From contig JAHQIW010001340.1 of the NCBI GenBank assembly GCA_019055375.1, forward strand, positions 1,302,001 to 1,366,000: a DNA stretch of 64,000 bases, written 5' to 3'. The position numbers and the translations under genes are program-made. This DNA is from Parelaphostrongylus tenuis (Eukaryota > Nematoda > Chromadorea > Rhabditida > Metastrongylidae). Positions 21,801-31,255 of the stretch are shown piece by piece. A model generated the notes under the pieces. The model made no database searches, had not been told where the DNA came from, and saw nothing but the letters and a program-made list of their open reading frames with translations. How positions within the stretch are numbered: the first letter of the stretch is position 1; each line of letters opens with the position of its first letter.

Positions 21801-24800
21801 TTAGATCTGAGGGCGCATTTTTTTGTTTTGCTCCTCAGTGCTTCAATACATCTGATAACATACTCTGAGCCCTTCATAGGTCCGTTATGCCGCTTATGCA
21901 GTGCAAGACACGCGCTCCAGTCCCAGAATCTCATCAGTCGAACGGCGCTCATCCGTTCAGTCAATTCCTGGGGGCACATCCCCTTTATAGAGAAATCGAA
22001 GCCTGAATTGTTCACACTAAACGTATAGGAAATATTTACACGGGAATCTGGCTGAACCGAAAAGCAGCGTACGACTTGTGAAGCTGGAGGCCGAAGCACG
22101 TGTTTTGCACTATATAAGTGCCATAAGGGACATCATGAAGAGCGCAGGGTATGCTATTAATTATGTATTATTTTGAGCGAGGTTTCAAAATAGTCAATTT
22201 CAAGCTTGTTGCATTTGCTTCAATAAATGTTAATGTTGACCTTCTCCACCCTTAAATAAAAGTGTCACACATATTTCAGAACGTAATCAGCGTGCTCACA
22301 AGGATTGTGTCGATCTGTTTCCGACGATATGTGATCAGTGACGAGCTAGATGTGGACGGCTCAGGAGAGGACGAAATTGAATTCGGTGAATATCGCAAGG
22401 AGCTCCGTGGCATATTAAATACTATTGGAACCATGGTAACTGTTCTATAGTTTAAAAATTTGCATCTTCACTCAATTTCCCATTTTAGCGCACCGATCTT
22501 ATTGTTGCACCGTTAGAGTCCCTTGTTGCTGAAGTTTCAGCTAGTGGTGGTGGTAACGCTATGCCGATTACTCGTCTTGAGGCCATAGTTCAACTAGTGC
22601 ATGGCCTCGTGGAGATCATACCGGTTAGACTATACTTTTGCTTTCACTTAATGTAATGCCTTCTAACCTATGAAATATACGAAAATGTTGGGTTGACAAC
22701 AATATTCCGGACTTTCCCGTTCTTGTTGATAATTTGCCAGAATTTGAGGTTTCGTCTTTCAGAGCAGCTCCTTTCGGTTATTTTGATATATAATACATAC
22801 ATATGTTTCAATATGAAATTTTCCCAAGAGCAAAAACTATTATTGATGCTACACGGTTATCGTTTGGATTCAAGTGCTGCTTTGGCATGCAACTATACTC
22901 GTGTAACATCAGCAATCATTTTTTTCTCTCGGGACAGTTCCATGTTGAAACAAATGTATAAGTGCTATATATTGAAATATCCGAAAGGAGCTGCTCTATG
23001 CGTCAGACGAAAACGAGGAAGTCCGGAAAATTTCTTGCCAACCCAGTATACTCGCTATACTGAAATTATCCATTTATATGCAGGCAAATTTTGTGAATGC
23101 AAAAGAAGGTTGGATGGCACGCGGTGCGCAGTTACCAGTGAATCTCCTAACTTCTATGCAGTTAGATGGTCGATCAGCCTCAGTACATGTATTGTATTTT
23201 GAGGTATGTGACGGTTCCAAAAAAAAAAATCGGTTTTTTCATTTTTTGGGGAATTCTTGCTCCATACTCGCTAAGATAAGCATTATTTATCAGATTGCGT
23301 GTCGCTACGAACGTCTCCTCATGGCTCGTCCACAGCCCGTCGTACCGCAAGTAGCAGCCGCCTTTCTTGATGAGAGGTATAAATATATAATCAGATATAA
23401 GGAATGTCTTGGGATTGATTTATGTCTACTTGAATTCTATGAGATAGAGTCCTTGAGTCTGTCGTACATGCAAGTCAAAAGGAATTTTTGAAATTCTTTG
23501 TTGAGCTCATTATTTTCAAATCCGTTATTTTACAGAGGAATAGCGTTTCGAGTGGCTCGCGTTCGCACTCGTATTGTGTACCTTTTTTGTCGCTTCGTTA
23601 AAGCGCACAAGACCGTGCTTAGCCCATTAGTTTCTGAGGTATGTGCGTTTACCATTTAACAAAAAAGTGTATCAGAATTTCCTGAATGCTGTTTATAATC
23701 ATTTAAAACTAATGGGTCGCTGTGAACATTTTTAACACATTCGCTCTCCGTGATTTTTATCTTACAAAGGTTCTCTAATTGGTTTATTTTGGTGAATAGA
23801 GCTTTTTTTACTGCAATTTTTGCATTTGATTAATAACGGCTCTAACTTAGATATTATATCAGACGTGGACCATGGCAAACTATTCTGTACACTCATAATT
23901 TTCCAAAAATTATATCTTGGACAAATTTAATATACGGCAAGAGGACTTTTCGTGCCTAGAGAAGTATTCACTATTCAGGCTTTTGCCTGTGGAGAGGACG
24001 CAGAAATACTCATATATTAATATTTATATATACATATGTATACGTATACATATATATGTATATATATATATATGAGCGAAATTGGCACAGTAATTAAAGG
24101 TGGCCTGCGTCGCACACGAGGTTAATGGTTCGATCTCGCGCTCATAGCTTATTACCATGCCATCATCTCCCGAATTTGGTAAATTGGTCCGGATTGCCGC
24201 ACTAACTCAGTACAGTGAGAGGCCACCACGAGTCATGTAAAGTCCATATGCGTTCGAAACCTCAGACGAAGTTAGAAATTGAAGACGAATGCATGGCGCA
24301 TCTCTTAGGGATTGATCAACGCCGAGAGCTTTTTCCTTAGCTTTAAACATAAGTACATACATGTGTATATATGTGTATATACACGTGTATATGCATGTTA
24401 ATGCATGTATGTGCACGTATATGCATACGTAGATGTGTAAATATCCATATGTTTATACATATGTACCTACACATGCCTGTGTATTTGTATAAATGTACAT
24501 ACATGTATACGTATATAGAGCGCATGTGGCGCACTGGTTAGAGGTTCTCTGCGCCGCACACGAGGTCAAATGTTCAATCTCGCGCTCATGGCTCACCAAG
24601 CCATCCATCCCTCCGGGGTCGGTGAATTGGTACGAGGCTGGTCTCAGACTTGTCTGGGAGGATAAGCAGCACTGACTCGGTTTAGAGGGAGGCCACCGGA
24701 GTCATTGTAAAGGCCAGGTATGCATTTAATCATCTCAAGCGAAGTCAAAAATTAAAGACGAATGCATCGCGTTTCTCTCAGGGATTAACGCCGTGAACTT

Positions 24801-27800
24801 TATCCTTTAGCCTTTATTACTTTTATACACGCTTATATATGTACATGTATATATAAATAATATATATACTTATATATACATATATATGCTTATTAGCACT
24901 TTATTTGATCCATCATCACAGTGTTTTTTTCACTGTGCGGATGCCAGTACCTCTATGATCACCTGTATCACCTGTCGTCCCGTTGATCGTCAAGTGGCTC
25001 GAGCGGGTACCAGCAACTCTTCCATTTTTCCCTATCGCGTGCAAGAGCAGCCCAGTGGGTCCTCCTCGCTCTAGGGATTCGCTGAGCATCATATCCTTCT
25101 TCTATCGCTTTCGTGAAGAAATCGGACCAACGGGTCAGTGGTCTTCCTTTAGAACGCTTGACGTCCCGAGGAATCCAGTCGGTAACGCCTCTAGTCCATC
25201 GGTTGTCGTTGAAGCGCATCACGTGTCCGGCCCACCTTAATTCCGATATCCTGGCGTGTAGAACGGCGTCTCTGATTTTCGATCGTTGACGTAGGTCGGA
25301 ACTTCGGATCCTTTCTCTCATTTGCGAGATACGGGATACTCCTAGCATCGACCTTTCGACTGCGCGTGCGATAACTCCAAGTGATCTTTCATCCTGCTTA
25401 CGTAGCGACCAGGTTTCTGCTGCATACGTTAAGGCAAGGATAATTGTCGAGTCGTATTGGTGGGCACGGAGTCGGATGTTCTTTGTCCTTTCACTACATC
25501 TTCGATGCTTTTAAATGTTCCCCAAGCCGCTCGTTTCCTGCTGCTCAACTCTGGAGCTAGGTCGTTCATCATGTTGATTTCACGACCTAGATAGACGTAA
25601 CTAAGCATTCGCAGATTGTCGTTCCGTTGAGCGTGAATGGGGCGTTCGAAACCCATCCGTTCCTCATGAACATCGCTTTCGTTAGATTTAGTTAAAGACC
25701 AATCTTTCCACAGGGATTTTCGAAATCGGTCAACAATCTTTCCGCTTGGCTGATGTTTGGTGTTATGAGAACCATATCGCCAGCAAAGCGAAGATGGTTT
25801 AATTGTCGACCGTCAATTTTCACTCCCATTTCGTCCCATTCTAATGTTCGCATGACGTTTTGTAGGGTGGCAGTGAATAGTTTTGGCGAAATTGTATCGC
25901 CTTGTCGAACCCCTCTTCTTACGTCAATGGTGATATTGTTGTAGAGTGGAGATATTTTGGTTATGAAATCTTTATAAAGCTCACGAAGGATCATTATGTA
26001 CCGAGTAGAGACGCCCTGGTTATCCAGAGCCTCTATAACCGCTTCTGTTTCCACTGAATCGAAGGCTTTCTTTAGATCGATGAAAGTGAGAGAGAGTGGT
26101 TGCCTGTACTCTCGTGAAACTTCAGTGAGTCTTGTACTCGTGTGGATGTGATCTATGGTACTAAATCTTTTTCCTCTATGATATATGCATATATATGCAT
26201 ACATATATGCGGAAAAGCTGAATTTGATACCTAAGAAGAACTTTTCGCTGTGATGAGACGATGAGTTAATTTTCTTCAAAGAAAGTTAACAACTTACGCT
26301 ATCTGTATCTAGTAGTTCTCACTCACAATTATACGTATAACTCAACAATAATAAGTGTTGAGAACGACAACTTGCAATTCTTTCCTATAAATGAGACCAA
26401 CGAGGCTTATTCAAAGGTCATCTATACTCACGTAAATGCAGTTATAGTATCCATACTTTCAGTGCTCGTTGAACCAGTTTATACAAAAACTTACCCTGTT
26501 GCCTGCCATAAATGCTCTTCATATTGGTTTTTGTGCCGATTTTTTTATGGCATCTACCAGATAAAAGAGAAAGTTCTCAGCGATGATCGATACTTGAGGG
26601 ATGCACTATCTTCTCGACGCGCTGGTGCTCTCTTCAACGAAATCAGAATTTGACCGTATTGAACCACTCCGGCATCCAATGTAATGCAGCCAGTTTTCCC
26701 AACTTCAAGTATTTCGGCGACGTTCGTGACATATACGTTGTTGATCTTCAATGCGTTAACCAGAAGTGGTCAAGTGAACTAGTAGCCGAATGTATCAGTA
26801 GCATGGTTTGAAAATTTGTTTAGATCATGAAGAAGCGCAAATGTTCGTACTACGTAGTAATGTTTCAAATTGATGTGCAGTCATTCATACAGTTGTTCGC
26901 GTCCACAAGGAATCATCTACAGTTTTAATAAACTGAGGGGATTGTTATCGTCATGATTGTGGTCGGCTTATTGATGTCTTTTTTCTCATCTTTCCTTTTC
27001 AACATATTTATACTGCTCCGATTCTGTTGGGCTATCAAGTGGTCGCTATTCACCAGACAGTGCATGTCTTTTTGCAGAGCGGTTCTTGGCTGCAGTAAGT
27101 CTTCTACAAAGAAAGACTCGTGTGCTAATAAGCACTTCAGAAATGCTTGGCTTCGTCTAGGAAATTGTGTGTGAACTTCATCACCACATGATGCTTCTCT
27201 AATTTGTGATTGATCGCTAACGGTCCACTCTTGAGCGCAGTTGGAACTTGACGCTGAGGCAACCAATAATTGATATGGGTTAGAAACATTCAGAATAAAC
27301 AACAGAAGAGATTGATGGAGGTCATTCATACATATTCGGAGTTAGTAACAACGGTTAACTAGCATGTCTCTGATCACTCTGAACTCTATCATTTGATTGA
27401 AAACTGTGAAATCCAGAGGTTTTTCCCACAGCGCAGATACTTTTTTTCACAACGATTAAAGTTGAATATTTTTGCATTGTTCTTGAGCAAGCTCTAATGA
27501 AAACTGCACTTTAACCCTTTAGAGACCGCGAGGTACGTTTCTACTAAAATGCGCGATGTCAATTGCGCGTAGTTACTGCATGCACAAACATGCAGATACT
27601 GCTTGCCTGGGACTATCGAGGCAAGCGTCGACGCGATGCCGCTTGCCTATCAACGGTGGCCCTCAAAGGGTTAACTTTTTTTTGTATTGATAAAGAAAAT
27701 CTCTCTTGCAGTTATGTCAAGTGATGAGCTGCATATGTCTCCTAGTTACCGAATAGTTACCTGCGTTATTGATCGCAGAGTGTTGTATGTAGTTGCAATA

Positions 27801-30800
27801 TTATTCTCAAAGTGGATGAAGCAAAGTTTTTCCTATAAATCTACGTCATTCGCCCTCTAAATCCGTTGGGTAGAGAAATTCCATCATTATCGGAGAAGCA
27901 TCATTGCCGTGTATTGAAATGGAACGAGTTTTCCTTTTTTCTTGCAGTTACCATAAAGTTAACGGTGATTGCGAGTGTGTCAAAGTGATAGTCGTTTGTC
28001 TGGCTTCGTATATAACATTGCATGGAGTTTTGACTTTTATTAATTTTTTGCTTCTATTTGTTATAAATTGGAATAAACCCGATAGAGTTATAACCAAGGT
28101 TATCGCTCGTCTGGCACCATTATTGGTCATGTCACCACAGTCGGACCAACTGCTCACCGCTGACGATCAAGCGTTCATATTTGAAGCGACGGGTACACTT
28201 ATCGTATTTGGTGAGCTTGAAGTGGATCAGAAGGTAATGTTGAATAGACGTTGAATAGAATTTGTCCTTTAGGAAGGATAATGAATGAAGTTTCTAGGCG
28301 ACTTATATTGGAGAACTAGCAAATAAGCTTGCTGAGAGTTTCCTTGCCGCTACAAGAGAATTACAAATAGCTCGAGTATCCGAGGATGCGGCCAAGGTGA
28401 AGATGATTCAGCAGTTTATGATCAACATTGTGGGATATTGCAGGTAGGCGTAATCAAGGTATTACGTTGTCAAGTAGTTTTGAATGCAATAATGTTGAGT
28501 GATATGGAAAATATTGAGCCTCAGGCGAAAGTTGAAATCTCATTTCACCCTTTCCGGGGCCCGTGCTACCACTGCGTTACCGCCGGAACTTATGTTTTGC
28601 AATCACTCTTTCTGCGACGCAAGGTATTAATTCTATCAGCAAACAACGTTAACGGTTCAGCCTGGTAGCTTCGTCTATATGGTTCTAGAACAGGAGCCCC
28701 GGAGTGCAGTGGTTAACACGCGCCCGGAAACCGCGAGAGTGAGGTTCAACTCCTGCTCGCGCCCCGAAGTCTTGTACATCACTCAAAAGTATTGCTTTTT
28801 CAATTACAACATCATAGTACTGTTAAGCAAGCGGTTAAATTATCGATTACATATAATTTTCAATTGTTTCGTTTTAGTCGTTTGTCAAAAGCATTCAACA
28901 ATTCTCACTCAATGCAATCATGCAGATGTGTAGATGTGTACATGAAATTGCTTAATGTGAGTTCCTTGCAATTTCTAGCGTGCTTACTATTATTTTTGAA
29001 TGTTTCAAATGAACTTTATAAAGCGTCTGTCGAAGTTTTTTGGTCCCAGTCACAGGAAAAGCATCGTAACGTGGAAGAAAATTTGTTAATTTTCAAACGT
29101 AAACCACATTCAAGTTTTACCCATTGACGCTGGTATAGCATGTGGAGTTCTTCAAGTTTTTGGGAACCTCGCCTATAATTGAGAAGACTTTACCTAACCT
29201 TGATGCTTGTTGCACAAGTGTTCTGTACGATTTTGATTTTTTTTTCCCGTTTGTGAAATGTCTTATTGAAACGCTGTGAGTGTCATTTTATAGCTGTTTT
29301 TGGGACACTTGACCTTGGAAAACGCGTTCCTTCTGGAGTCGCTTCGACAGCTTTCACATCGACTGGTTGTATGTCTTGAATCGGAGCTGCTTCCCGTTCT
29401 TCCTGCATTAATGTCCGCTTTAGCTACGGTAAAAGAATTTCTGATGTACCATTCTTTTTTTTTTGCTCCGAATGGCCTTTGAAAATTCCGTTTTTGCTCA
29501 GGTATCCATTGATCTAGATAGCATGAATCATCTGCTTATTCTCAGTCATCAGATAGTCGCCAAGTTTAAGGTTGGTTTTCAGTAACTCAGCATTTTTCAT
29601 ATAATCGCCAGCTACCAAGCAGTGAAATGATCATGTATTCAATTATGCGTTTGAGAAATGAGTACTTTCGCATTTTCTCTGGGTAGATGCCTCTGTAGAA
29701 ACAACAATGATTTGTAGTTGAAATTTGATTTCATTACTGTTACAGAAAGAATGTCTACGATCGGGTGTCGATTTTGGAGCGATTCTCGCATCAGCGGCTC
29801 GTCTGTCGATGGAGACTGAACCCACACCTGCATTACGAGCGCATGGTTAGTGAAATATTCTTCTAAGATAAATTCTCTGCGTTATTGATTATCTATTCCA
29901 GACGAAACCGTTTATCGTAATGTGATATACGTTCGACGTGCATTTTTGCAACTATTTTACACTTCAACAATATCGGATATGCTTCCAGAAATCGCATTAG
30001 GTACGTATTTCGTGTTGCCTTTCGAAATCGCCTGTGATAACCTACAGTTTCTTCGTACTTAATATATGGAAAGTCACACATGTGAAATAAAGTTTTTACG
30101 CTGTTTTAATTTTAGAATTTGTAGAGTTTCAGAAGATCTTTTGTATAATGAATGACATCATCTACTTAGGAGATCTTTTCGATAATCTCCAAGAAGTTGC
30201 AACACGGCTCGCTCTGAGCAGCGATCAGCCGTGTCAGAAACTCGCACTTGCGACTCTTAGTCGAACATCAGTTGGAAGTACTGAATGGTGGCAAAGAACA
30301 CTGCGTACTGCCCTAGAAGTACCTTCACTCTCGCATATCAATGCCTCAGACGCTGGGAGCGTAGTGGTGAGTGGTGATCATTGCTTTACTATTAGAAACT
30401 TGAACACTAACATATTACGTCGGTTCCGTAAGTTTTGGCACTGAGCAACATTTGTTCTAAGATGGAGCTATAGTAGGGATAAACTCGCTTGTTAATCATG
30501 CACAAATGGTGCGTAGAAGGTGCTAATGGAGCGGCACGCAAGATCAATAGAGCTTGAGGTGATGGATGATACGGTTGCAGAAAGGACGGCTTGGAAGTGG
30601 TCCGCGAAAGTTTGAAGTCGGAGAGAACAGTCTGGAGGGTCACTCGCGCTCGGACTGTCCATAGGAAGGTCCTTAGTCTTGCGCATCATCCCACGCAAAA
30701 TCTCCTCTACGCGCCATACGTGCATGATTAGCAAGGAAATTTGTTCCCATGGCAGCTCCATCGTAAAGCAGGTATAGGTAAGTTGTATATAAAATGTTCT

Positions 30801-31255
30801 GAAAAAGAAGAAAATTGAATGATACCAACATCATGCAAATTCAACTACTTCTTAATAAAATTGGTGTTCATTGCTTTAGTGGCAAAACTTATGGAATGGC
30901 TCAACACAACGCCAAGTTTCGCTGTTAAATTAGTACTCTTGTGGTTATAATAATCAGCGTTGTCCTCCAAATTGCTTTATATATGCTCTTCCCTGGTGGT
31001 ATATCCGCTAAATATTGCTAAAAATTCCATAGTATTGAAGTTTATCAGTTTAAGGTTGTTCATGAAGTCGCGTCGACGTTGCTAAACCTTCAAAAAGCAC
31101 ATCCTGAGGAGTTCACTGTCGCTGTTAAGTCCTTGTTACCTGGTGAACTTGGATTGAATCTGTTGTCTATACTGGATAACTTCAAGTCTCGTGCATTGGA
31201 CAAGCAACTTTTGATAATGTACGAGAAAATTCGAAAAGCACAACAGCAGGCTTAA
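9641..31255 (+). CDS. xpo-3: Exportin-T (tRNA exportin), 24 exons
   Basis: Exports mature tRNA from the nucleus with Ran-GTP; a HEAT-repeat karyopherin-beta. Exons: 9641-9721, 10426-10508, 11458-11578, 11668-11783, 12053-12161, 12215-12298, 12736-12879, 13859-13978, 14698-14777, 21551-21692, 22280-22435, 22489-22623, 23084-23203, 23294-23376, 23536-23638, 28099-28233, 28298-28443, 28878-28956, 29294-29428, 29502-29570, 29746-29845, 29902-30000, 30116-30366, 31049-31255. All phases close to 965 aa, against about 962 remembered for human XPOT. Diagnostic matches are LLAIDSEVVNRDI, DFMRDLCIPEIVKSWW, EYVDWIDVELIANDLF, FGEYRKELRGIL and SRLSKAFNNSHSMQSC. The start ATG opens the N-terminal segment leading into QALKDDENGW. 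Introns 9 (6.8 kb) and 15 (4.5 kb) host nested genes and repeats. The end of exon 10 (21692 or 21698) and the acceptor at 28099 are the least certain boundaries. Confidence 0.93.
9785..10195. repeat. SINE2 cluster of three copies in xpo-3 intron 1
   Basis: A plus copy (9785-9895) has GTAGTGCAACGGATTAGAGC and a GGTGCGAGTCCC B-box. It is followed by a minus copy (about 9965-10075) and another plus copy (10095-10190, GCGGGTTCGAGTCCCACC). They end just upstream of exon 2. Confidence 0.7.
10579..10865 (+). repeat. SINE1, well-preserved tRNA-derived copy
   Basis: The head GAGCGCTTGTGGCGCAGTAT (acceptor strand plus A-box) and GACGGTTCGATCTCAC (B-box) are followed by CACCAAGCCATCG, GGTACCGGATTGTTC, AGTAGCACTGACTCGGTTCA and a tail ending GGGAGCTTTATTC. 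The length is about 285 bp. It lies in intron 2 of xpo-3. Confidence 0.75.
10920..11180. repeat. Repeat related to 49080-49400
   Basis: GTGTTGCTTCAGTTGCCGCT...GACTTCGTCTTTTTTATGAATG...GACGATTCTCTTTGCA corresponds, with many changes, to GTGTTGCTTCGGCTACTGCT...TTCGTCTGCTTCATAAATG...GACGATTCCCCTTGCAATC near 49165-49240. Confidence 0.45.
11875..12010 (+). repeat. SINE2 copy
   Basis: GTGCAATAAGAAAGACTTGA (altered A-box), CGCGGGTTCAAAGCTCGTC (altered B-box) and the tail GAGTTTTGCCCGTAATTCAA mark a diverged plus copy. It lies in intron 4 of xpo-3. Confidence 0.5.
13000..13790. mobile_element. Fold-back element inserted into a SINE2 copy
   Basis: A minus SINE2 starts at about 13000 and resumes at about 13746 (CACGACTGAGGCCAGCGCTT). 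Between them is a 640-bp element with inverted ends: GTACTTACATGTTAGACGGC at the left, and GGAACTTATATGTTAGAGGG as the reverse complement of the right end. A 9-bp imperfect target duplication (CAATTCATG/CAGTTCACG) flanks it. The arms continue inward over more than 150 bp. It lies in intron 7 of xpo-3, 70 bp before exon 8. Confidence 0.65.
14065..14145 (+). ncRNA. Hammerhead-like motif, core mutated
   Basis: The segment holds CUCAUGA (one change from CUGAUGA), a perfect 5-bp helix II GGCGU/ACGCC, GAAA, a palindromic ACGUACGU and an outer helix AGGGCAU/AUGCCUU. The architecture is that of a type I hammerhead. The G-to-C change in the invariant core should abolish cleavage. It lies in intron 8 of xpo-3, sense strand. 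Confidence 0.45.
14411..14627. mobile_element. MITE with inverted ends
   Basis: The left end GTTAACCTTTCGGCGCCGTG and right end GGTCCACAATCCCGAAGGGG are inverted relatives. Inner blocks (ATCTCCCACTGGCAACTC and GAGTTGCCAGTTAG) also mirror each other. Confidence 0.6.
14855..15080. repeat. SINE2 inverted pair
   Basis: A minus copy (14855-14955) with GGGAATCGAGTCCGCATTTC is followed at once by a plus copy (14955-15080) with GTAGCGCAGCTGGTTAGCAT and the tail TCACTCAACATCATCGCAT. It lies just 3' of the Kunitz gene. Confidence 0.65.
15134..19167 (-). CDS. Secreted Kunitz-type protease inhibitor, nested in xpo-3 intron 9
   Basis: Exons on the minus strand: 19167-19042, 16789-16691, 16589-16529, 15610-15424, 15248-15134. 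Phases close to 195 aa. Residues 1-19 (MSTLLQLTLLTAFTLTTAQ) are a signal peptide. A short four-cysteine segment (ACESLICDPPKVC...QC), a linker rich in Thr/Pro/Ser and one C-terminal Kunitz domain follow. The domain has all six cysteines with spacings 8-15-7-11-3 (the canonical fourth gap is 12), and contains CSLPPITGNC, MWYYDTETGKC and FSFSGCGNLNRF. The residue after the second cysteine, the P1 position, is Ser, so the protease preference is probably not trypsin-like. It probably acts outside the cell against serine proteases. A TTTATT at 14807-14812 may be its poly(A) signal read on the minus strand. An RTE fragment lies in its third intron and a microsatellite in its first. Coding-looking stretches at 17.4-18.4 kb may add exons. 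Confidence 0.8.
16205..16495 (+). pseudogene. RTE-type LINE, 3' end fragment
   Basis: The open frame reads RWAGHVMRFNDNQWSRAVTD then IPRDLKRSKRRPPTRWSDFF, typical of the end of RTE-clade ORF2 after the reverse transcriptase. It ends ...SCWYPLE followed by an ACAGGTGATACAGGTGATA tail repeat. It is nearly identical in protein to 25250-24960 on the other strand. The fragment is 5'-truncated, as expected of target-primed insertion. Confidence 0.85.
17390..18415 (-). other. Coding-like segments, exons unresolved
   Basis: On the minus strand, 18413-18233 reads EAFPNAQYPEVSKNFLSETR... to ...RGSLG before GTATTG, a possible 5' splice site. About 17820-17720 reads ANVLRGSTLENLTVPFVTDK... before CA|GTGAGA. 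17690-17610 reads TLTQHVTTQSDVLPEVETVG. The composition is protein-like, but I could not join them in phase to each other or to the Kunitz exons on either side. They may be alternative exons of that gene, a further nested gene, or a decayed one. Confidence 0.4.
18655..18960. repeat. (TA)n microsatellites
   Basis: A pure TA run at about 18748-18800 and a second short one near 18930-18950 flank a GC-richer 130-bp segment. Confidence 0.85.
19618..20210 (+). mobile_element. Mariner relic with inverted ends
   Basis: The left end AGTCGTTCCATAAGTTTTGG is matched in inverse by CCAAAACTTATGGAACGACC at the right. Inside, the translation GDDTVAERTARK, a stop, then WFAKFKAGENSLEDQ and SPSGRP is the helix-turn-helix part of a mariner transposase. 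The catalytic half is missing, so it is a non-autonomous remnant. Confidence 0.8.
20525..21400. repeat. Three SINE2 copies
   Basis: 20525-20665 (plus) is a clean copy: GTAGTGCAACGGATTAGAGC, then GCGGGTTCGAGTCCCGAC and the CACTCAACATCTC tail. 20960-21130 (minus) and 21285-21400 (plus, GGGTTCCACTCCCGTCTG) are more diverged. All lie in intron 9 of xpo-3. Confidence 0.65.
22026..22139 (+). other. Coding-like segment in xpo-3 intron 10
   Basis: After ACGTATAG, an open frame reads KYLHGNLAEPKSSVRLVKLE then AEARVLHYISAIRDIMKSAG and meets GGGTATGC. It looks like a helical repeat segment. Neither edge fits the phases of the flanking exportin exons, and the model is already full length without it. It could be a decayed exon, an alternative exon or chance. 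Confidence 0.3.
22700..23045. mobile_element. Mariner-derived fold-back MITE
   Basis: The left half begins near CGGACTTTCCCGTTCTTGTT and carries ATGAAATTTTCCCAAGAGCA, encoding MKFSQEQKLLLMLHGYRLDS, like a transposase N-terminus. The right half is an inverted copy of the same start (CTCTCGGGACAGTTCCATG), ending GAAGTCCGG. A second copy lies at 38510-38825. It ends about 40 bp before xpo-3 exon 13. Confidence 0.7.
24000..24895. repeat. Alternating microsatellites and two SINE1 copies
   Basis: TATATACG-type tracts lie at 24005-24075, 24350-24517 and 24835-24895. SINE1 copies lie at 24073-24340 (plus, diverged) and 24518-24815 (plus, GAGCGCATGTGGCGCACTGG, TCAATCTCGCGCTCATGG, CACTGACTCGG). In both copies the first base of the SINE abuts TATATA, so these insertions favour or carry the simple repeat. 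They lie in xpo-3 intron 15. Confidence 0.75.
24950..26200 (-). pseudogene. RTE-clade LINE, 5'-truncated reverse transcriptase
   Basis: Reading the minus strand from 26200: a fingers/palm segment with TFIDLKKAFDSVETEAV, GVRQGDTISPKLFTATLQNV and a catalytic box FAGD where active copies have FADD. After a stop near 25692 come YVYLGREINMMNDL, QRSKIRDAVLHARISELRWA and HVMRFNDNRW. It ends in a TGATACAGG-type tail at 24957. The loss of one catalytic aspartate, several frame breaks and the lost 5' end make it dead. It lies in intron 15 of xpo-3. Confidence 0.9.
26342..27329 (-). CDS. Predicted small secreted protein, nested in xpo-3 intron 15
   Basis: Exons on the minus strand: 27329-27054, 26745-26558, 26384-26342. 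Phases close to 168 aa. The start MNDLHQSLLLFILNVSNPYQ gives a plausible signal peptide ending near VASA. A cysteine-containing region (SSNCAQEWTVSDQ, EASCGDEVH, FLKC, DMHC) follows, then a beta-rich part (NNVYVTNVAEILEVGKTG and CITLDAGVVQYGQILISLK), and a C-terminal ...LNTYYC. I do not recognise the family. The exon 2 acceptor (GCATTGAAG) is weak, which is the main doubt. The opposite strand of exon 1 has an open frame that is a shadow. Confidence 0.5.
27512..27675. mobile_element. MITE with AACCCTTT ends
   Basis: TTAACCCTTTAGAGACCGCG and CGGTGGCCCTCAAAGGGTTA are terminal inverted repeats of a 164-bp element. An inner GCTTGCCTGGGA...CGATGCCGCTTGCC pair is also present. Confidence 0.7.
28480..28835. 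repeat. SINE2 inverted pair in xpo-3 intron 17
   Basis: A minus copy (28480-28595) and a plus copy (28685-28835, GTGCAGTGGTTAACACGCGC, then GAGGTTCAACTCCTGCTCGC and a CACTCAAAAGTATT tail). Confidence 0.65.
30415..30910 (+). mobile_element. Mariner relic in the last xpo-3 intron
   Basis: GTCGGTTCCGTAAGTTTTGG at the left pairs with CCAAAACTTATGGAATGGCT read inverted... the right end is GTGGCAAAACTTATGGAATG. Inside, DDTVAERTAWKWSAK and a shifted SRREQSGGS match the helix-turn-helix of the copy at 19618. It is short and broken. Confidence 0.75.
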
